Assembly: GCF_023701345.1 (NCBI RefSeq)
Contig: NZ_JAMPXE010000015.1
Coordinates: 1 to 38,261, forward strand
Source: Rhodoferax sp.
GTDB lineage: Bacteria > Pseudomonadota > Gammaproteobacteria > Burkholderiales > Burkholderiaceae_C
Length of the DNA: 38,261 bases
Direction: 5' to 3'
Positions 29,484 to 38,261 of this stretch are shown piece after piece (the first letter of the stretch is position 1; each line of letters opens with the position of its first letter). The translations under genes were made by a program, and so were the position numbers. Below the pieces are notes generated by a model. That model worked only from the letters and a program-made list of their open reading frames with translations. It was not told where the DNA came from and ran no database searches.

Positions 29484-30266
29484 CTACTCCACCACCGCCA
29501 CCGCCGTCTGGCTGACCCCACAGTCGACATAAGAGATTTGTCCGGTCATGCCGGAGGCCAGGTCGCTGAGCAAAAAGGCGGCGACATTGCCGACTTCGTC
29601 AATTGTGACGTTGCGTTTCAGCGGCGATGCGGCTGCCGAAATGCCCAGCAACCTGCCAAAATCCTTGATTCCGCTGGCCGCCAATGTTTTGACGGCTCCC
29701 GCGCTCAAGCCATTCACACGAATGCCTTTGGCGCCCACGGCATCCGCAAGATACCGTACCGACGATTCCAGCGAGGCCTTGGCCAGGCCCATGGTGTTGT
29801 AGCTGGGCACCACGCGCACGCCGCCCAGGTAGGTCAGTGTCAGCAGTGACGCGGTGTTGGTCAGATAAGGCAGGGCGGCCTTGGCCATGGCCGGAAAGCT
29901 GTAGGCGCTGATGTCGTGCGCAATGCGAAAATTTTCGCGTGTCAGGCCGTCCAGAAAGTTGCCGGCAATGGCCTCGCGCGGGGCAAAACCAATGCTGTGC
30001 ACAAAACCGTCAAAGGTGGGCCAATGCTGGGACAAGTCTTTGAACAAATTGTCGATTTGCGCGTCATCAGCCACATCACATTCAAAAATCAAGGAGGAGT
30101 TGAAGTCGGCGGCAAATTCGGTGATGCGCTCCTTGAAGCGTTCACCCACATAGCTGAAAGCCAGTTCGGCACCTTGCGCGTGACATGCCTTGGCAATGCC
30201 GTAGGCAATGGAGCGGTTGGATAACACGCCGGTGATCAGAAATTTTTTGCCTGTCAGAAATCCCAT
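29484..30266 (-). CDS. fabI: Enoyl-[acyl-carrier-protein] reductase (NADH) FabI
   Basis: 260 residues from ATG at 30266. It belongs to the short-chain dehydrogenase fold: a modified nucleotide site (GVLSNRSIAYGIA), VHSIGFAPREA, and catalytic Tyr146, Tyr156 and Lys163 at exactly the E. coli numbers (SYNTMGLAKASLE). It reduces the trans-2-enoyl-ACP in the last step of each fatty-acid elongation cycle. It is divergent from the yejA-type gene and convergent with the tRNA cluster. Confidence 0.96.
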   Translation of the reverse strand: MGFLTGKKFLITGVLSNRSIAYGIAKACHAQGAELAFSYVGERFKERITEFAADFNSSLIFECDVADDAQIDNLFKDLSQHWPTFDGFVHSIGFAPREAIAGNFLDGLTRENFRIAHDISAYSFPAMAKAALPYLTNTASLLTLTYLGGVRVVPSYNTMGLAKASLESSVRYLADAVGAKGIRVNGLSAGAVKTLAASGIKDFGRLLGISAAASPLKRNVTIDEVGNVAAFLLSDLASGMTGQISYVDCGVSQTAVAVVE

Positions 30267-30384
30267 AGTAGCCTCTGCTTTTAAATTTGTTCGTTGATTA
30301 AATACCACTTGCCAGTTGGGGTGGGTGCAGCAGATTCAATTCTGAATTTTGATGCCCGGCAGCCAGCAAGAAGTGAAACAATTG

Positions 30385-32208
30385 ATGCAGAATTGTCGCA
30401 TGCGTCGCCTGTTTATTTTGATTTGCCTGAGTTGGGTCTCTCCTTTGTGGGCCGCGCATGGTTACGCGCTCTGGGGCGACCTCAAATACCCGGCGAATTT
30501 CGCTCATTTTGACTATGTCAACCCGGCCGCGCCCAAGGGCGGCGAGCTGCGTCTGGTCAGTAATTTGCGGGTATCGACCTTTGACAAATACAACCCGTTC
30601 ACGATCAAAGGCTCGGCTCCCGCGTATTTGTCTGACCTGATGTTTGACACCTTGCTGACCGGTTCACTGGATGAAACGGGTTCGGGTTACGGTTTGCTGG
30701 CGCAGGACGTGGTGGTGGCTGCGGATGGCCTGAGTGTCACCTTCAGGTTACGGCCAGAAGCACGTTTTCACAACGGTGATGCGGTGCTGGCTGAAGATGT
30801 CAAGTACAGCTTTGACGCCCTGATGGGGCCATTCACCTCGCCGGCCTACAAGACCATGCTCTTTGACGTGGCGGGGCTGGATGTGCTGGACGCGCGCACG
30901 GTGCGTTACCGCTTCAAAAAACCCAACCGCGAGCTGCCGCTGACGGTAGGCGGCTTGCCCGTGTTCAGCCGCGCCTGGGGTGCTGAGGGAGGGCAAGCCA
31001 AACCTTTTGACCAGATCGTTACCGATGTGCCGATTGGTAGCGGACCCTACAAGATCGGTCCGGTGCGCTTTGGCAAGGACATCACCTATGTCCGTGACAT
31101 CAATTACTGGGCCAAAGACCTGAACGTGCGTCGCGGCACGGCCAACTTTGACCGCATCACGGTCAAGATTTACAAGGATGGCACAGCGCGGCTGGAGGCG
31201 CTCAAAGCGGGCGAATTTGACTTGATGCGATTCTTTTCTGCGGGAGACTGGGCGCGGCGGGTCAATGGCAAACGCTTTGACTCGGGTGAATTGGTCAAGC
31301 GCGAATACCAGCACCGCCTTCCCACCGGTTTTCAGAGTTATGTGCTCAATACCCGGCGCGACTTGTTCAAGGATGTGCGGGTGCGCCAGGCACTGGGCCT
31401 GGCGCTTGACTATGAGTGGATGAACCGGCAGATGTTTTACAACGCCTACCAGCGCGTCAACGGTTTGTTTGGCAATACCGACTGCCAGGCCACGGGCTTG
31501 CCCTCGCCACAAGAGTTGGCCGTGCTGGCGCCGTGGCGCAGTGTGGTACCTGCCGAGGTATTTGGTCCCATGACACAGCCGCCGCGCACCGATGCGCCGT
31601 CGTCTTTGCGCGCCAATTTGCGCCAGGCACAAGCCTTGTTGAACGCGGCGGGATGGCAGGTGCAGGACGGCAAGTTGCGCAATGCCCGGGGCCAGGCGTT
31701 TGAGATCGAATACCTCGACAGCAATGAAGGCTCGGCACGGGTGGTCACGCCCTGGGCACGCAACCTGGAAAAACTCGGCATTACCCTGAACTTTCGCCCG
31801 GTGGACTTTGCCCTGTACCAGCAGCGCCTGCAAAAGTTTGAATTTGACATCACCTCGCTGGCCTATGGCGGCACCCACAACCCGGGCCAGGAATACGCCG
31901 ACCTGTTTGGTTCCCAAGCCGCCGACCAGGAAGATTCCGGCAACATGTCGGGCATGAAAAATCCAGCCGTCGATGCCTTGATCAGTGCCATGACCCGCGC
32001 CACCTCCAAAGCCGAACTGGTGCCCGCCTGCCGCGCGCTCGAACGTGTGATTGCCCACAGTCATGTGCTGATTCCACAGTGGTCAGCGCCCACGCACCGC
32101 ATTGTCTTCAACAGTTGGCGACTCGATCAGCCCGCCGCCATGCCGCCGTATTCGCAGGGTGAGGGTTGGGCCATTGACACCTGGTGGGCCAGGGCCGCAC
32201 AGAAATAA
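30385..32208 (+). CDS. yejA: Periplasmic peptide-binding protein, YejA type (family 5 solute-binding)
   Basis: 607 residues if started at ATG 30385. ATG 30400 (MRRLFILIC) and ATG 30352 are alternatives; Shine-Dalgarno signals are weak for all, and the signal peptide favours the two later ones. The signal sequence ends near PLWAAHG. The mature protein opens with HGYALWGDLKYPANFAHFDYVNP, the YejA pattern, and carries family 5 features such as VTFRLRPEARFHNGDAVLAEDV. The family binds oligopeptides; E. coli YejA belongs to the microcin C importer. yejB follows after three bases, giving a complete yejABEF-type operon. Confidence 0.9.
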   Translation: MQNCRMRRLFILICLSWVSPLWAAHGYALWGDLKYPANFAHFDYVNPAAPKGGELRLVSNLRVSTFDKYNPFTIKGSAPAYLSDLMFDTLLTGSLDETGSGYGLLAQDVVVAADGLSVTFRLRPEARFHNGDAVLAEDVKYSFDALMGPFTSPAYKTMLFDVAGLDVLDARTVRYRFKKPNRELPLTVGGLPVFSRAWGAEGGQAKPFDQIVTDVPIGSGPYKIGPVRFGKDITYVRDINYWAKDLNVRRGTANFDRITVKIYKDGTARLEALKAGEFDLMRFFSAGDWARRVNGKRFDSGELVKREYQHRLPTGFQSYVLNTRRDLFKDVRVRQALGLALDYEWMNRQMFYNAYQRVNGLFGNTDCQATGLPSPQELAVLAPWRSVVPAEVFGPMTQPPRTDAPSSLRANLRQAQALLNAAGWQVQDGKLRNARGQAFEIEYLDSNEGSARVVTPWARNLEKLGITLNFRPVDFALYQQRLQKFEFDITSLAYGGTHNPGQEYADLFGSQAADQEDSGNMSGMKNPAVDALISAMTRATSKAELVPACRALERVIAHSHVLIPQWSAPTHRIVFNSWRLDQPAAMPPYSQGEGWAIDTWWARAAQK

Positions 32209-32211
32209 ACC

Positions 32212-33246
32212 ATGCTGAGCTATATCCTTAAACGCCTGTTGTTGATGATCCCCACGCTGTTTGGCGTGCTGTTGCTCACCTTTGTGGTGATCCAGTTCGT
32301 GCCGGGCGGTCCGGTGGAGCAGTATCTGGCCGAGGCCAAGGCGGGCACCGGCAAAGGCGCTGCGGCTGAGAGCGGCGGCCTGAGTTACCGGGGCGCGCAG
32401 GGGGTGGACCCGAAACGCATCGAGCAGATCAAGGCGCTTTATGGGTTTGACAAACCCGCGCATGAGCGCTTTGTGCAGATGCTGGGCCAGTTTGCGCGTT
32501 TTGATTTGGGCAGGAGTTTTTTCCAGAACAAAAGCGTGTCGGAGCTAATGTGGGAAAAGTTGCCGGTCTCGATCAGCCTGGGCTTGTGGACGTTTTTTAT
32601 CAGCTACCTGATTGCCGTGCCGCTGGGCGTGGCCAAGGCGGTGCGCGCCGGCTCGCGTTTCGATTTTGTCACCACGCTGCTGGTGCTGCTGGGCTACGCC
32701 ATTCCGGGCTTTGTGCTGGGTGTCGCGCTGCTGGTGATTTTTGGTGGCCAGTTGCAGTGGTTCCCGTTGCGCGGCCTGACCAGCAGCAACTGGGACGAGC
32801 TGAGCTGGGGCGCACGTGTGGTGGACTATTTGTGGCACATCGCCATGCCGGTCACGGCCATGGTGCTGGGCAGTTTTGCCGTGACCACCATGCTGACCAA
32901 AAACGCCTTTCTGGAGGAAATTCGCAAGCAATACGTGGTCACCGCGCGGGCCAAAGGCCTGGATGAGCGCCAGGTGCTGTGGAAACATGTGTTTCGCAAT
33001 GCGCTGATTCCCATCATCACCGGTTTTCCGGCGGCGTTCATTGGCGCCTTCTTTACCGGCTCGCTGCTGATCGAGACCCTGTTTTCCCTCGATGGCCTGG
33101 GCTTGCTGAGTTACGAGAGTGTGATCCGACGCGACTATCCTGTGGTGTTGGGCACGCTGTATTTCTTTACCCTGATTGGCCTGGTGACCAAGCTGATTTC
33201 TGATTTGTCCTATGTCTGGGTGGACCCGCGTGTCAAGTTTGATTAA
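32212..33246 (+). CDS. yejB: Peptide ABC transporter permease, YejB type
   Basis: 344 residues with six predicted membrane helices. The first (LLLMIPTLFGVLLLTFVVIQ) is followed by the conserved FVPGGPVEQ. The binding-protein-dependent permease motif near the C-terminal half (EEIRKQYVVTARAKGLDERQ) is the EAA loop that contacts the ATPase. It would pair with YejE to form the inner-membrane channel. The stop overlaps the yejE reading frame. Confidence 0.94.
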   Translation: MLSYILKRLLLMIPTLFGVLLLTFVVIQFVPGGPVEQYLAEAKAGTGKGAAAESGGLSYRGAQGVDPKRIEQIKALYGFDKPAHERFVQMLGQFARFDLGRSFFQNKSVSELMWEKLPVSISLGLWTFFISYLIAVPLGVAKAVRAGSRFDFVTTLLVLLGYAIPGFVLGVALLVIFGGQLQWFPLRGLTSSNWDELSWGARVVDYLWHIAMPVTAMVLGSFAVTTMLTKNAFLEEIRKQYVVTARAKGLDERQVLWKHVFRNALIPIITGFPAAFIGAFFTGSLLIETLFSLDGLGLLSYESVIRRDYPVVLGTLYFFTLIGLVTKLISDLSYVWVDPRVKFD

Positions 33247-34285
33247 TACCGTATCACCCAGCCTGAGTCCAGGTCGGCGCGCCTGGCTGCGTTTCAAGCG
33301 CAACCGGCTGGGTTATTGGAGTCTGGTGATCTTTTGCCTGCTGGTGGTTTTGAGCTTGATGGCCGAACTGATCAGCAACGACCGGCCCTTGCTGGTGCGC
33401 TACCAGGGTGAAACCTATTTCCCCATGGCACGGGACTATTCCGAGAAGACCTTTGGTGGCGACTTTGACAGCCCCACCGATTATCTGGACCCTTTCATAC
33501 GTGAACGGCTCAGCCAGAACGGCAATTGGGCGCTGTTTGCGCCCAACCCCTATGGCCCCAAAACACTCAATTATTTCGCCAAGGCCCCCAACCCGTCGCC
33601 GCCCACCGCAGACAACTGGCTGGGCACCGATGACCGTGGCCGCGACCTGTTGGCGCAACTCATTTACGGTTTCCGGGTCAGTGTGCTGTTTGCGCTGGCG
33701 CTGACCTTTACCGGAACCTTGCTGGGCATCCTGACCGGGGCCATTCAAGGGTTTTTTGGCGGCAAGACCGACCTGGCGTTCCAGCGCTTCATTGAGATCT
33801 GGGGTGCCATGCCCGAGCTGTACCTGCTGATCATTTTCAGTGCCGTGTTTGCACCCAGCCTCGCGCTGCTGCTGATTTTGCTGAGCCTGTTTGGCTGGAT
33901 GGGCTTGTCCGACTATGTGCGTGCCGAGTTCTTGCGCAACAGGCAGCTCGATTACGTGCGCGCGGCGCGCTCGCTGGGGGTGAGCAACTGGCACATCATC
34001 CGGCGCCACCTGTTGCCCAACAGCATGACCCCGGTGGTGACGTTTTTGCCGTTTCGCATGAGTGGCGCCATTTTGGCGCTGACCTCGCTCGACTTTCTGG
34101 GCCTGGGCGTGCCTCCTGGCACGCCGTCGCTGGGCGAGCTGCTGTCGCAAGGCAAAAACAACATTGACGCCTGGTGGATCTCGCTGGCTACTTTTGCCGT
34201 GCTGGTGGTGACCTTGCTGTTGCTGACCTTCATGGGTGACGCCTTGCGCGATGCGCTGGACCCGCGCAAGGCGGATGCGTCATGA
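33230..34285 (+). CDS. yejE: Peptide ABC transporter permease, YejE type
   Basis: 351 residues from GTG at 33230, with GGTGGA upstream. ATG at 33212 would add six residues and is the main alternative. The protein follows the YejE plan: an N-terminal helix (LGYWSLVIFCLLVVLSLMAE), a periplasmic segment with RPLLVRYQGETYFPMARDYSEKTFGG, then five membrane helices with the EAA loop RAARSLGVSNWHIIRRHLLP. The start overlaps yejB by 17 bases and the stop overlaps yejF by four bases, so translation is probably coupled. Confidence 0.93.
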   Translation: MSSLINTVSPSLSPGRRAWLRFKRNRLGYWSLVIFCLLVVLSLMAELISNDRPLLVRYQGETYFPMARDYSEKTFGGDFDSPTDYLDPFIRERLSQNGNWALFAPNPYGPKTLNYFAKAPNPSPPTADNWLGTDDRGRDLLAQLIYGFRVSVLFALALTFTGTLLGILTGAIQGFFGGKTDLAFQRFIEIWGAMPELYLLIIFSAVFAPSLALLLILLSLFGWMGLSDYVRAEFLRNRQLDYVRAARSLGVSNWHIIRRHLLPNSMTPVVTFLPFRMSGAILALTSLDFLGLGVPPGTPSLGELLSQGKNNIDAWWISLATFAVLVVTLLLLTFMGDALRDALDPRKADAS

Positions 34286-35922
34286 GCGCAGTACCCTTGC
34301 TGGATGTCCGGGGCCTGTCGGTGTCGTTTGCCGACAACGAAGTGGTGCACGGGATTGATTTCTCCATCGCCCCCGGCGAACGGGTGGCGCTGGTGGGGGA
34401 ATCCGGTTCGGGCAAGACCGTTTCTGCTTTAAGCCTGTTGCGTCTGACCGCCAATGCCAAAGTGAGCGGCCAGGCCCTGTTCAATGGCAATGACCTGCTG
34501 GCACTGCCTGAGCGTGAACTGCGTTCCGTGCGGGGCCGTGACGTTGCCATGATTTTTCAGGAACCGATGACGGCGCTCAACCCCTTGATGACCGTGGGTG
34601 ACCAGATTGCCGAAGTGCTCACGCTGAAGATGGGTCTGGCCAAGGCGCAGTTGACACAAAAAGTGATTGAACTGCTTGCTGAAACCGGCATTCCCGAGCC
34701 GGCGCGGCGCGCCCGTGCTTTTCCGCATCAGCTCAGTGGGGGCCAGCGTCAGCGCGCCATGATCGCCATGGCACTGGCCTGTCAGCCCAAGCTGCTGTTG
34801 GCGGATGAACCCACCACGGCCCTCGATGTGAGCCTGCGCGGGCAAATTCTTGAGTTGTTGGTCCGTTTGCAGCATAGCCATGGCATGTCGGTGCTGTTGA
34901 TCACCCACGACCTGAACCTGGTGCGGCGTTTTGCCGACCGCATCATCGTCATGGAAAACGGTTGCATTGTGGAGCAGGGCGCTACCACCGAGGTGTTTGC
35001 GCAGCCACAACATGCCTATACCCAGCGGCTGATCGCCAGCAAACCGGTGCGCGATGTGGTTGAGGTGGACGGGGATGTCAGACTAAAGTCTGACCTACAG
35101 TCTGACCCACAAAAAGCAGGACGGGCCGTGATGCGTGCCAAAGGTCTGCGGGTGGTTTACCCGACGCCGCTCGCCGGAGTTCGTGGCTGGTTCAAGCACG
35201 GCCAATTTGTGGCGGTGCAGGAGGCCAGTTTTGCAATTCTGCCGGGCCAGACCCTTGGTGTCATGGGCGAGTCGGGTTCCGGCAAGTCCACGCTGGCACT
35301 GGCGGCTCTGGGGCTGTTGCCGTTTCAGGGGGAATTGCAGATTGCCGGGCAGTCCTGGAGTGCCAATGCGGCGGCTAACAAAGCCTTGCGGCGCCAGGTC
35401 CAGGTGGTCTTTCAGGATCCGTTTTCGTCCTTGTCGCCACGCCTGACGGTGGAAGAAATCGTCGGTGAAGGTCTGGGTGTGCATGCCCCGGAGCTTTCCC
35501 AGGATCAGCGCCAGCAGCGCGTGATGACCGCCTTGCGTGATGTTGGACTGGGCACCGGCGACGATGCTGCCATGGCGCAGACCCTGCAGCGCTACCCACA
35601 TGAATTCTCGGGCGGGCAACGTCAGCGGCTGGCGATTGCCCGGGCTTTGATCATCAAACCGAGCATGTTGGTGCTGGATGAGCCCACCAGCGCGCTGGAC
35701 GTAACGGTGCAAAAACAGGTGCTGCAGTTGCTGCAGAATTTGCAGCGCGAACGCGGCTTGAGTTATCTGCTGATCACGCACGACGTGGACGTGATCCGGG
35801 CCATGGCACATGGTGTGCTGGTGATGAAAGACGGCGCCGTGGTGGAGTCCGGTCCGGTGCACCAGGTGCTGACACAACCGCAACACGACTACACCCGGAT
35901 TTTGGTCAGTGCTGCCGGATAA
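34282..35922 (+). CDS. yejF: Peptide ABC transporter ATPase with two nucleotide-binding domains, YejF type
   Basis: 546 residues with two fused NBDs. NBD1: Walker A GESGSGKT at 39-46, signature LSGGQRQRAM, Walker B leading to LADEPTTALD. NBD2: a second GESGSGKST, FSGGQRQRLAIARAL and LVLDEPTSALD. Both sets look intact, so both sites may hydrolyse ATP. The linker between the domains (about 258-280) contains residues 266-276 encoded by a palindromic REP-like repeat (see repeat entry). The protein drives uptake through YejB/YejE. It ends the yej operon, 130 bases before rimP. Confidence 0.94.
   Translation: MSAVPLLDVRGLSVSFADNEVVHGIDFSIAPGERVALVGESGSGKTVSALSLLRLTANAKVSGQALFNGNDLLALPERELRSVRGRDVAMIFQEPMTALNPLMTVGDQIAEVLTLKMGLAKAQLTQKVIELLAETGIPEPARRARAFPHQLSGGQRQRAMIAMALACQPKLLLADEPTTALDVSLRGQILELLVRLQHSHGMSVLLITHDLNLVRRFADRIIVMENGCIVEQGATTEVFAQPQHAYTQRLIASKPVRDVVEVDGDVRLKSDLQSDPQKAGRAVMRAKGLRVVYPTPLAGVRGWFKHGQFVAVQEASFAILPGQTLGVMGESGSGKSTLALAALGLLPFQGELQIAGQSWSANAAANKALRRQVQVVFQDPFSSLSPRLTVEEIVGEGLGVHAPELSQDQRQQRVMTALRDVGLGTGDDAAMAQTLQRYPHEFSGGQRQRLAIARALIIKPSMLVLDEPTSALDVTVQKQVLQLLQNLQRERGLSYLLITHDVDVIRAMAHGVLVMKDGAVVESGPVHQVLTQPQHDYTRILVSAAG
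35077..35106. repeat. REP-like palindromic element inside yejF
   Basis: GTCAGACTAAAGTCTGAC (35077-35094) is a perfect 7-bp inverted repeat with a TAAA loop, followed after five bases by a third GTCTGAC arm (35100-35106). It is read in frame as part of the inter-domain linker (residues 266-276). Similar GTAGGTCAGACT-type palindromes are, as I recall, dispersed intergenic repeats in some betaproteobacteria. Confidence 0.6.
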
Positions 35923-35926
35923 ATCC

Positions 35927-35966
35927 TTGAAAATCAAGGGCTTTCCCTTATATTTTCCGATATAAT
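35927..35966 (+). promoter_or_regulatory. Candidate promoter(s) of rimP-nusA
   Basis: TTGAAA (35927-35932), a 16-base spacer and TATATT (35949-35954) form a plausible sigma70 promoter. A perfect TATAAT at 35961-35966 may be an alternative -10, but lacks a good -35 at standard distance. Both lie upstream of the leader hairpin at 35982. Confidence 0.5.
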
Positions 35967-35981
35967 CCTGCCTTCACGACC

Positions 35982-36013
35982 AAACGGGCGAGTCACTTCC
36001 GCCCGTTTTTTTT
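35982..36013 (+). terminator. Terminator-like hairpin in the rimP-nusA leader
   Basis: AAACGGGCG (35982-35990) pairs with CGCCCGTTT (36000-36008) around a 9-base loop, and the stem runs into eight T (36006-36013). It has the form of a strong intrinsic terminator, yet it lies between the candidate promoter and rimP. It could end yejF transcripts, attenuate rimP-nusA, or both. Confidence 0.75.
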
Positions 36014-36052
36014 GGTCGATCGTTTTTCATGAATTGAGCAAATGGGGTTTTG

Positions 36053-36688
36053 GTGGCGCTAAAAGACATTGTTGAGCAAACGGTAAGCGGCTTGGGCTAT
36101 GACCTGGTGGAGATTGATCGCTCTGCCGGTGGCTTGCTGCGCATTACCATTGACTTGCCCTGGTCGCCTCCTGTTGAAGAGGCTCAGGCTGAGTCTGTTG
36201 AGCAATTTGTCACGGTTGAAGACTGTGAAAAGGTCACCCGTCAGCTGCAATATGCGCTGGAGGTAGATGAGGTGGATTACAAACGCCTTGAGGTGTCTTC
36301 GCCAGGTATTGACCGCCCGTTGCGGCATGACCAGGACTTTGCCCGTTTTGTTGGTCATGTGGTCGATGTCACGCTGAAGCAGCCATTGGGCAGTGCGGCG
36401 GCGGGGCAGGTGAGTCCTACGCGCAAGAAATTTCGGGGTGTGCTGGAGCGGGTTGAGCCGGCGGTCGACGCGTTATCGCAAGCCGAGCAGGCTTGGCAGA
36501 TCGTCTGGCGTGATGAGCCCGTCACCAAGCCGGGTCAAAAGATCAGCAAGAAAAGGCCGCCTGCGCCGACGCAGGCGCTGGGTTTTGTGTTGAGTGAACT
36601 GAAAGAGGCGCGCTTGGCGCCCATTGTGAGTTTCAAGGGTCGTGCGCAAGCGCCTGACTCCGAACCGCAAACGACAGATTTGAATTGA
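36053..36688 (+). CDS. rimP: Ribosome maturation factor RimP
   Basis: 211 residues from GTG at 36053, placed five bases after a GGGG Shine-Dalgarno; TTG one codon earlier is possible. The RimP N-terminal domain includes [20 protein letters not shown] and a [19 protein letters not shown] helix. The typical [20 protein letters not shown] motif leads into the C-terminal SH3-like domain. Two insertions (around [13 protein letters not shown] and in the C-terminal domain) make it longer than the roughly 150-residue E. coli protein. RimP assists 30S subunit maturation. nusA follows after 17 bases. Confidence 0.93.
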   Translation: MALKDIVEQTVSGLGYDLVEIDRSAGGLLRITIDLPWSPPVEEAQAESVEQFVTVEDCEKVTRQLQYALEVDEVDYKRLEVSSPGIDRPLRHDQDFARFVGHVVDVTLKQPLGSAAAGQVSPTRKKFRGVLERVEPAVDALSQAEQAWQIVWRDEPVTKPGQKISKKRPPAPTQALGFVLSELKEARLAPIVSFKGRAQAPDSEPQTTDLN

Positions 36689-36705
36689 AACAGGAGAGAC
36701 ATGGC

Positions 36706-38202
36706 ATGAATCGCGAAATGTTAATGTTGGTTGACGCCATCTCACGCGAGAAAAACGTGGAGCGTGACGTTGTTTTTGGGGCTGTGGAAGCCGCTTTGGC
36801 GCAGGCCACCAAAAAACTTTACTCGGGTGAAGTGGACATCCGTGTTGCGCTTGATCGCGATACCGGTAATTACGAGACTTTCCGTCGCTGGCATGTGGTG
36901 CCTGATGAAGCGGGGCTGCAGTTGCCCGATCAGGAAATCTTGTTGTTTGAAGCCAAAGAACAAATTCCCGACATCGAGGTGGATGAGTACATCGAGGAAA
37001 CTATCGAGTCCCTGCCGATTGGCCGCATTGGTGCCATGGCGGCCAAGCAGGTCATCCTGCAAAAGATTCGCGATGCCGAGCGTGAAATGTTGCTCAACGA
37101 CTTCATGTCGCGTGGTGACAAGATTTTTGTCGGCACCGTCAAGCGCATGGATAAGGGTGACCTGATTGTGGAATCGGGCCGCGTTGAAGGCCGCTTACGC
37201 CGCAATGAAATGATTCCCAAAGAGAACTTCCGCACCGGTGACCGCGTGCGCGCCATGATCATGGAAGTCGATCTGACCCTGCGCGGTGCCCCCATCGTGT
37301 TGTCGCGTTCGGCGCCCGAGTTCATGAAGGAGCTGTTTCGCAATGAAGTTCCCGAGATCGAGCAGGGCCTGCTCGAGATCAAGTCCTGCGCTCGTGATGC
37401 CGGCTCGCGCGCCAAGATCGCGGTGCTGTCGCATGACAAGCGCATTGACCCCATCGGTACCTGCGTCGGTGTGCGTGGCACGCGTGTCAACGCCGTCACC
37501 ACCGAGCTGGCGGGTGAGCGTGTTGATATTGTGCTGTGGAGCGAAGACCCGGCGCAGTTCGTGATCGGCGCCCTGGCGCCCGCCAATGTCAGCAGCATTG
37601 TGGTGGACGAAGAGCGTCACGCCATGGATGTGGTGGTGGACGAGGAAAACCTGGCGATTGCCATTGGTCGCGGTGGTCAGAATGTGCGCCTGGCTGCAGA
37701 ACTCACGGGTTGGAAGATCAACATTCTGGATGCGGCGGAATCCGCAGAAAAGCAGGCCAGCGAAGTCGATGCCAGCCGTCATTTGTTCATGGAAAAACTT
37801 GACGTGGACGAAGAAATCGCCGACTTGCTGATTGCCGAGGGCTTTACCAGCCTGGAGCAGGTGGCTTACGTGCCGCTGGAAGAAATGCTCGAAATCGAGA
37901 GCTTTGACGAAGACACCGTGAGCGAATTGCGCACCCGGGCCAAAGACGCCTTGTTGACGATGGAGATCGCCATTGAGGAAAATGTGGGCGGCGTGGCTTT
38001 GGAACTGCGTGATCTGGAAGGTCTGAATGCAGAGCTGATCAGCAAGCTGGCCGACAACGGCATCCACGTGCTCGATGACCTGGCTGACCTGGCGGTGGAT
38101 GAACTCACCGAGATCACCGGTCAATCTGCTGACGAGGCCACGGCCTTGATCATGAAGGCCCGTGAACATTGGTTCGCCAATGACGCATCTTCAAAAGAGT
38201 GA
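36706..38202 (+). CDS. nusA: Transcription termination/antitermination factor NusA
   Basis: 498 residues from ATG at 36706, with an AGGAGA Shine-Dalgarno; an ATG at 36701 leads to an immediate stop and is not used. Domain order is N-terminal RNA-polymerase-binding domain ([20 protein letters not shown]), S1 domain ([16 protein letters not shown]), KH1 and KH2 ([18 protein letters not shown] and [19 protein letters not shown]), then two C-terminal acidic repeats (around 360-425 and 435-495), as in E. coli. It modulates pausing, termination and rRNA antitermination. infB, its usual downstream neighbour, does not start within the remaining 59 bases. Confidence 0.97.
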   Translation: MNREMLMLVDAISREKNVERDVVFGAVEAALAQATKKLYSGEVDIRVALDRDTGNYETFRRWHVVPDEAGLQLPDQEILLFEAKEQIPDIEVDEYIEETIESLPIGRIGAMAAKQVILQKIRDAEREMLLNDFMSRGDKIFVGTVKRMDKGDLIVESGRVEGRLRRNEMIPKENFRTGDRVRAMIMEVDLTLRGAPIVLSRSAPEFMKELFRNEVPEIEQGLLEIKSCARDAGSRAKIAVLSHDKRIDPIGTCVGVRGTRVNAVTTELAGERVDIVLWSEDPAQFVIGALAPANVSSIVVDEERHAMDVVVDEENLAIAIGRGGQNVRLAAELTGWKINILDAAESAEKQASEVDASRHLFMEKLDVDEEIADLLIAEGFTSLEQVAYVPLEEMLEIESFDEDTVSELRTRAKDALLTMEIAIEENVGGVALELRDLEGLNAELISKLADNGIHVLDDLADLAVDELTEITGQSADEATALIMKAREHWFANDASSKE

Positions 38203-38261
38203 AAAATGATGAATTTACAGTTGAAGTAAAGACGTTAATTGCCTGCGGGCACCAAGTCTGA

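Overview
The window looks like chromosomal core DNA from a betaproteobacterium of the order Burkholderiales, most likely family Comamonadaceae (Rhodoferax/Polaromonas-like). This is inferred from protein style, moderately high GC, the tig-clpP-clpX-lon and rimP-nusA blocks, a RibB with a degenerate RibA tail, and a ribB-ribH-nusB-aminotransferase-ybgC-tolQRA supra-operon. I saw no insertion sequence, prophage, CRISPR array or rRNA. Coding density is very high and many neighbours overlap by ATGA.

Layout. 1-2.7 kb: a tiny lysine-rich protein (TTG start), mnmH (tRNA 2-selenouridine synthase) and a tesA-type esterase on the minus strand, and a divergent ybbA ATPase that has no permease beside it. 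2.7-8.2 kb: an outer-membrane TonB-dependent receptor, a periplasmic binding protein and a hybrid histidine kinase packed as one operon, with a LuxR-type response regulator convergent to them. This looks like a cell-envelope sensory pathway. 8.3-11.9 kb: dnaE. 11.9-17.7 kb (minus strand): ribB, ribH, nusB, a class I aminotransferase, ybgC, tolQ, tolR, tolA. 17.8-18.8 kb: a small membrane-anchored coiled-coil protein and a PadR regulator. 18.9-21.8 kb: one long gene that fuses 2,4-dienoyl-CoA reductase (FadH) to a delta3,5-delta2,4-dienoyl-CoA isomerase (ECH1 type), behind two near-identical palindromes that fit PadR operators. 21.9-22.4 kb: zapA and a ZapB-like protein. 22.8-28.8 kb: tRNA-Leu, tig, clpP, clpX, lon. 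28.8-29.4 kb: five tRNAs (Gly, Gly, Cys, Leu, Arg) with three intrinsic terminators. 29.5-30.3 kb: fabI (minus). 30.4-35.9 kb: a yejABEF-type peptide importer whose ATPase carries a REP-like palindrome in its linker. 36.0-38.2 kb: rimP and nusA behind a promoter and a terminator-like leader hairpin.

How the genes work together. The tol genes with ybgC and zapA/zapB-like serve envelope constriction and division. Trigger factor, ClpXP and Lon form a protein quality-control block. The PadR-fadH/ech1 unit serves breakdown of unsaturated fatty acids. The most unusual elements are the FadH-ECH1 fusion, which joins two consecutive steps of one pathway, with its paired operators, and the receptor-binding protein-kinase-regulator module at 2.7-8.2 kb, whose signal is unknown.
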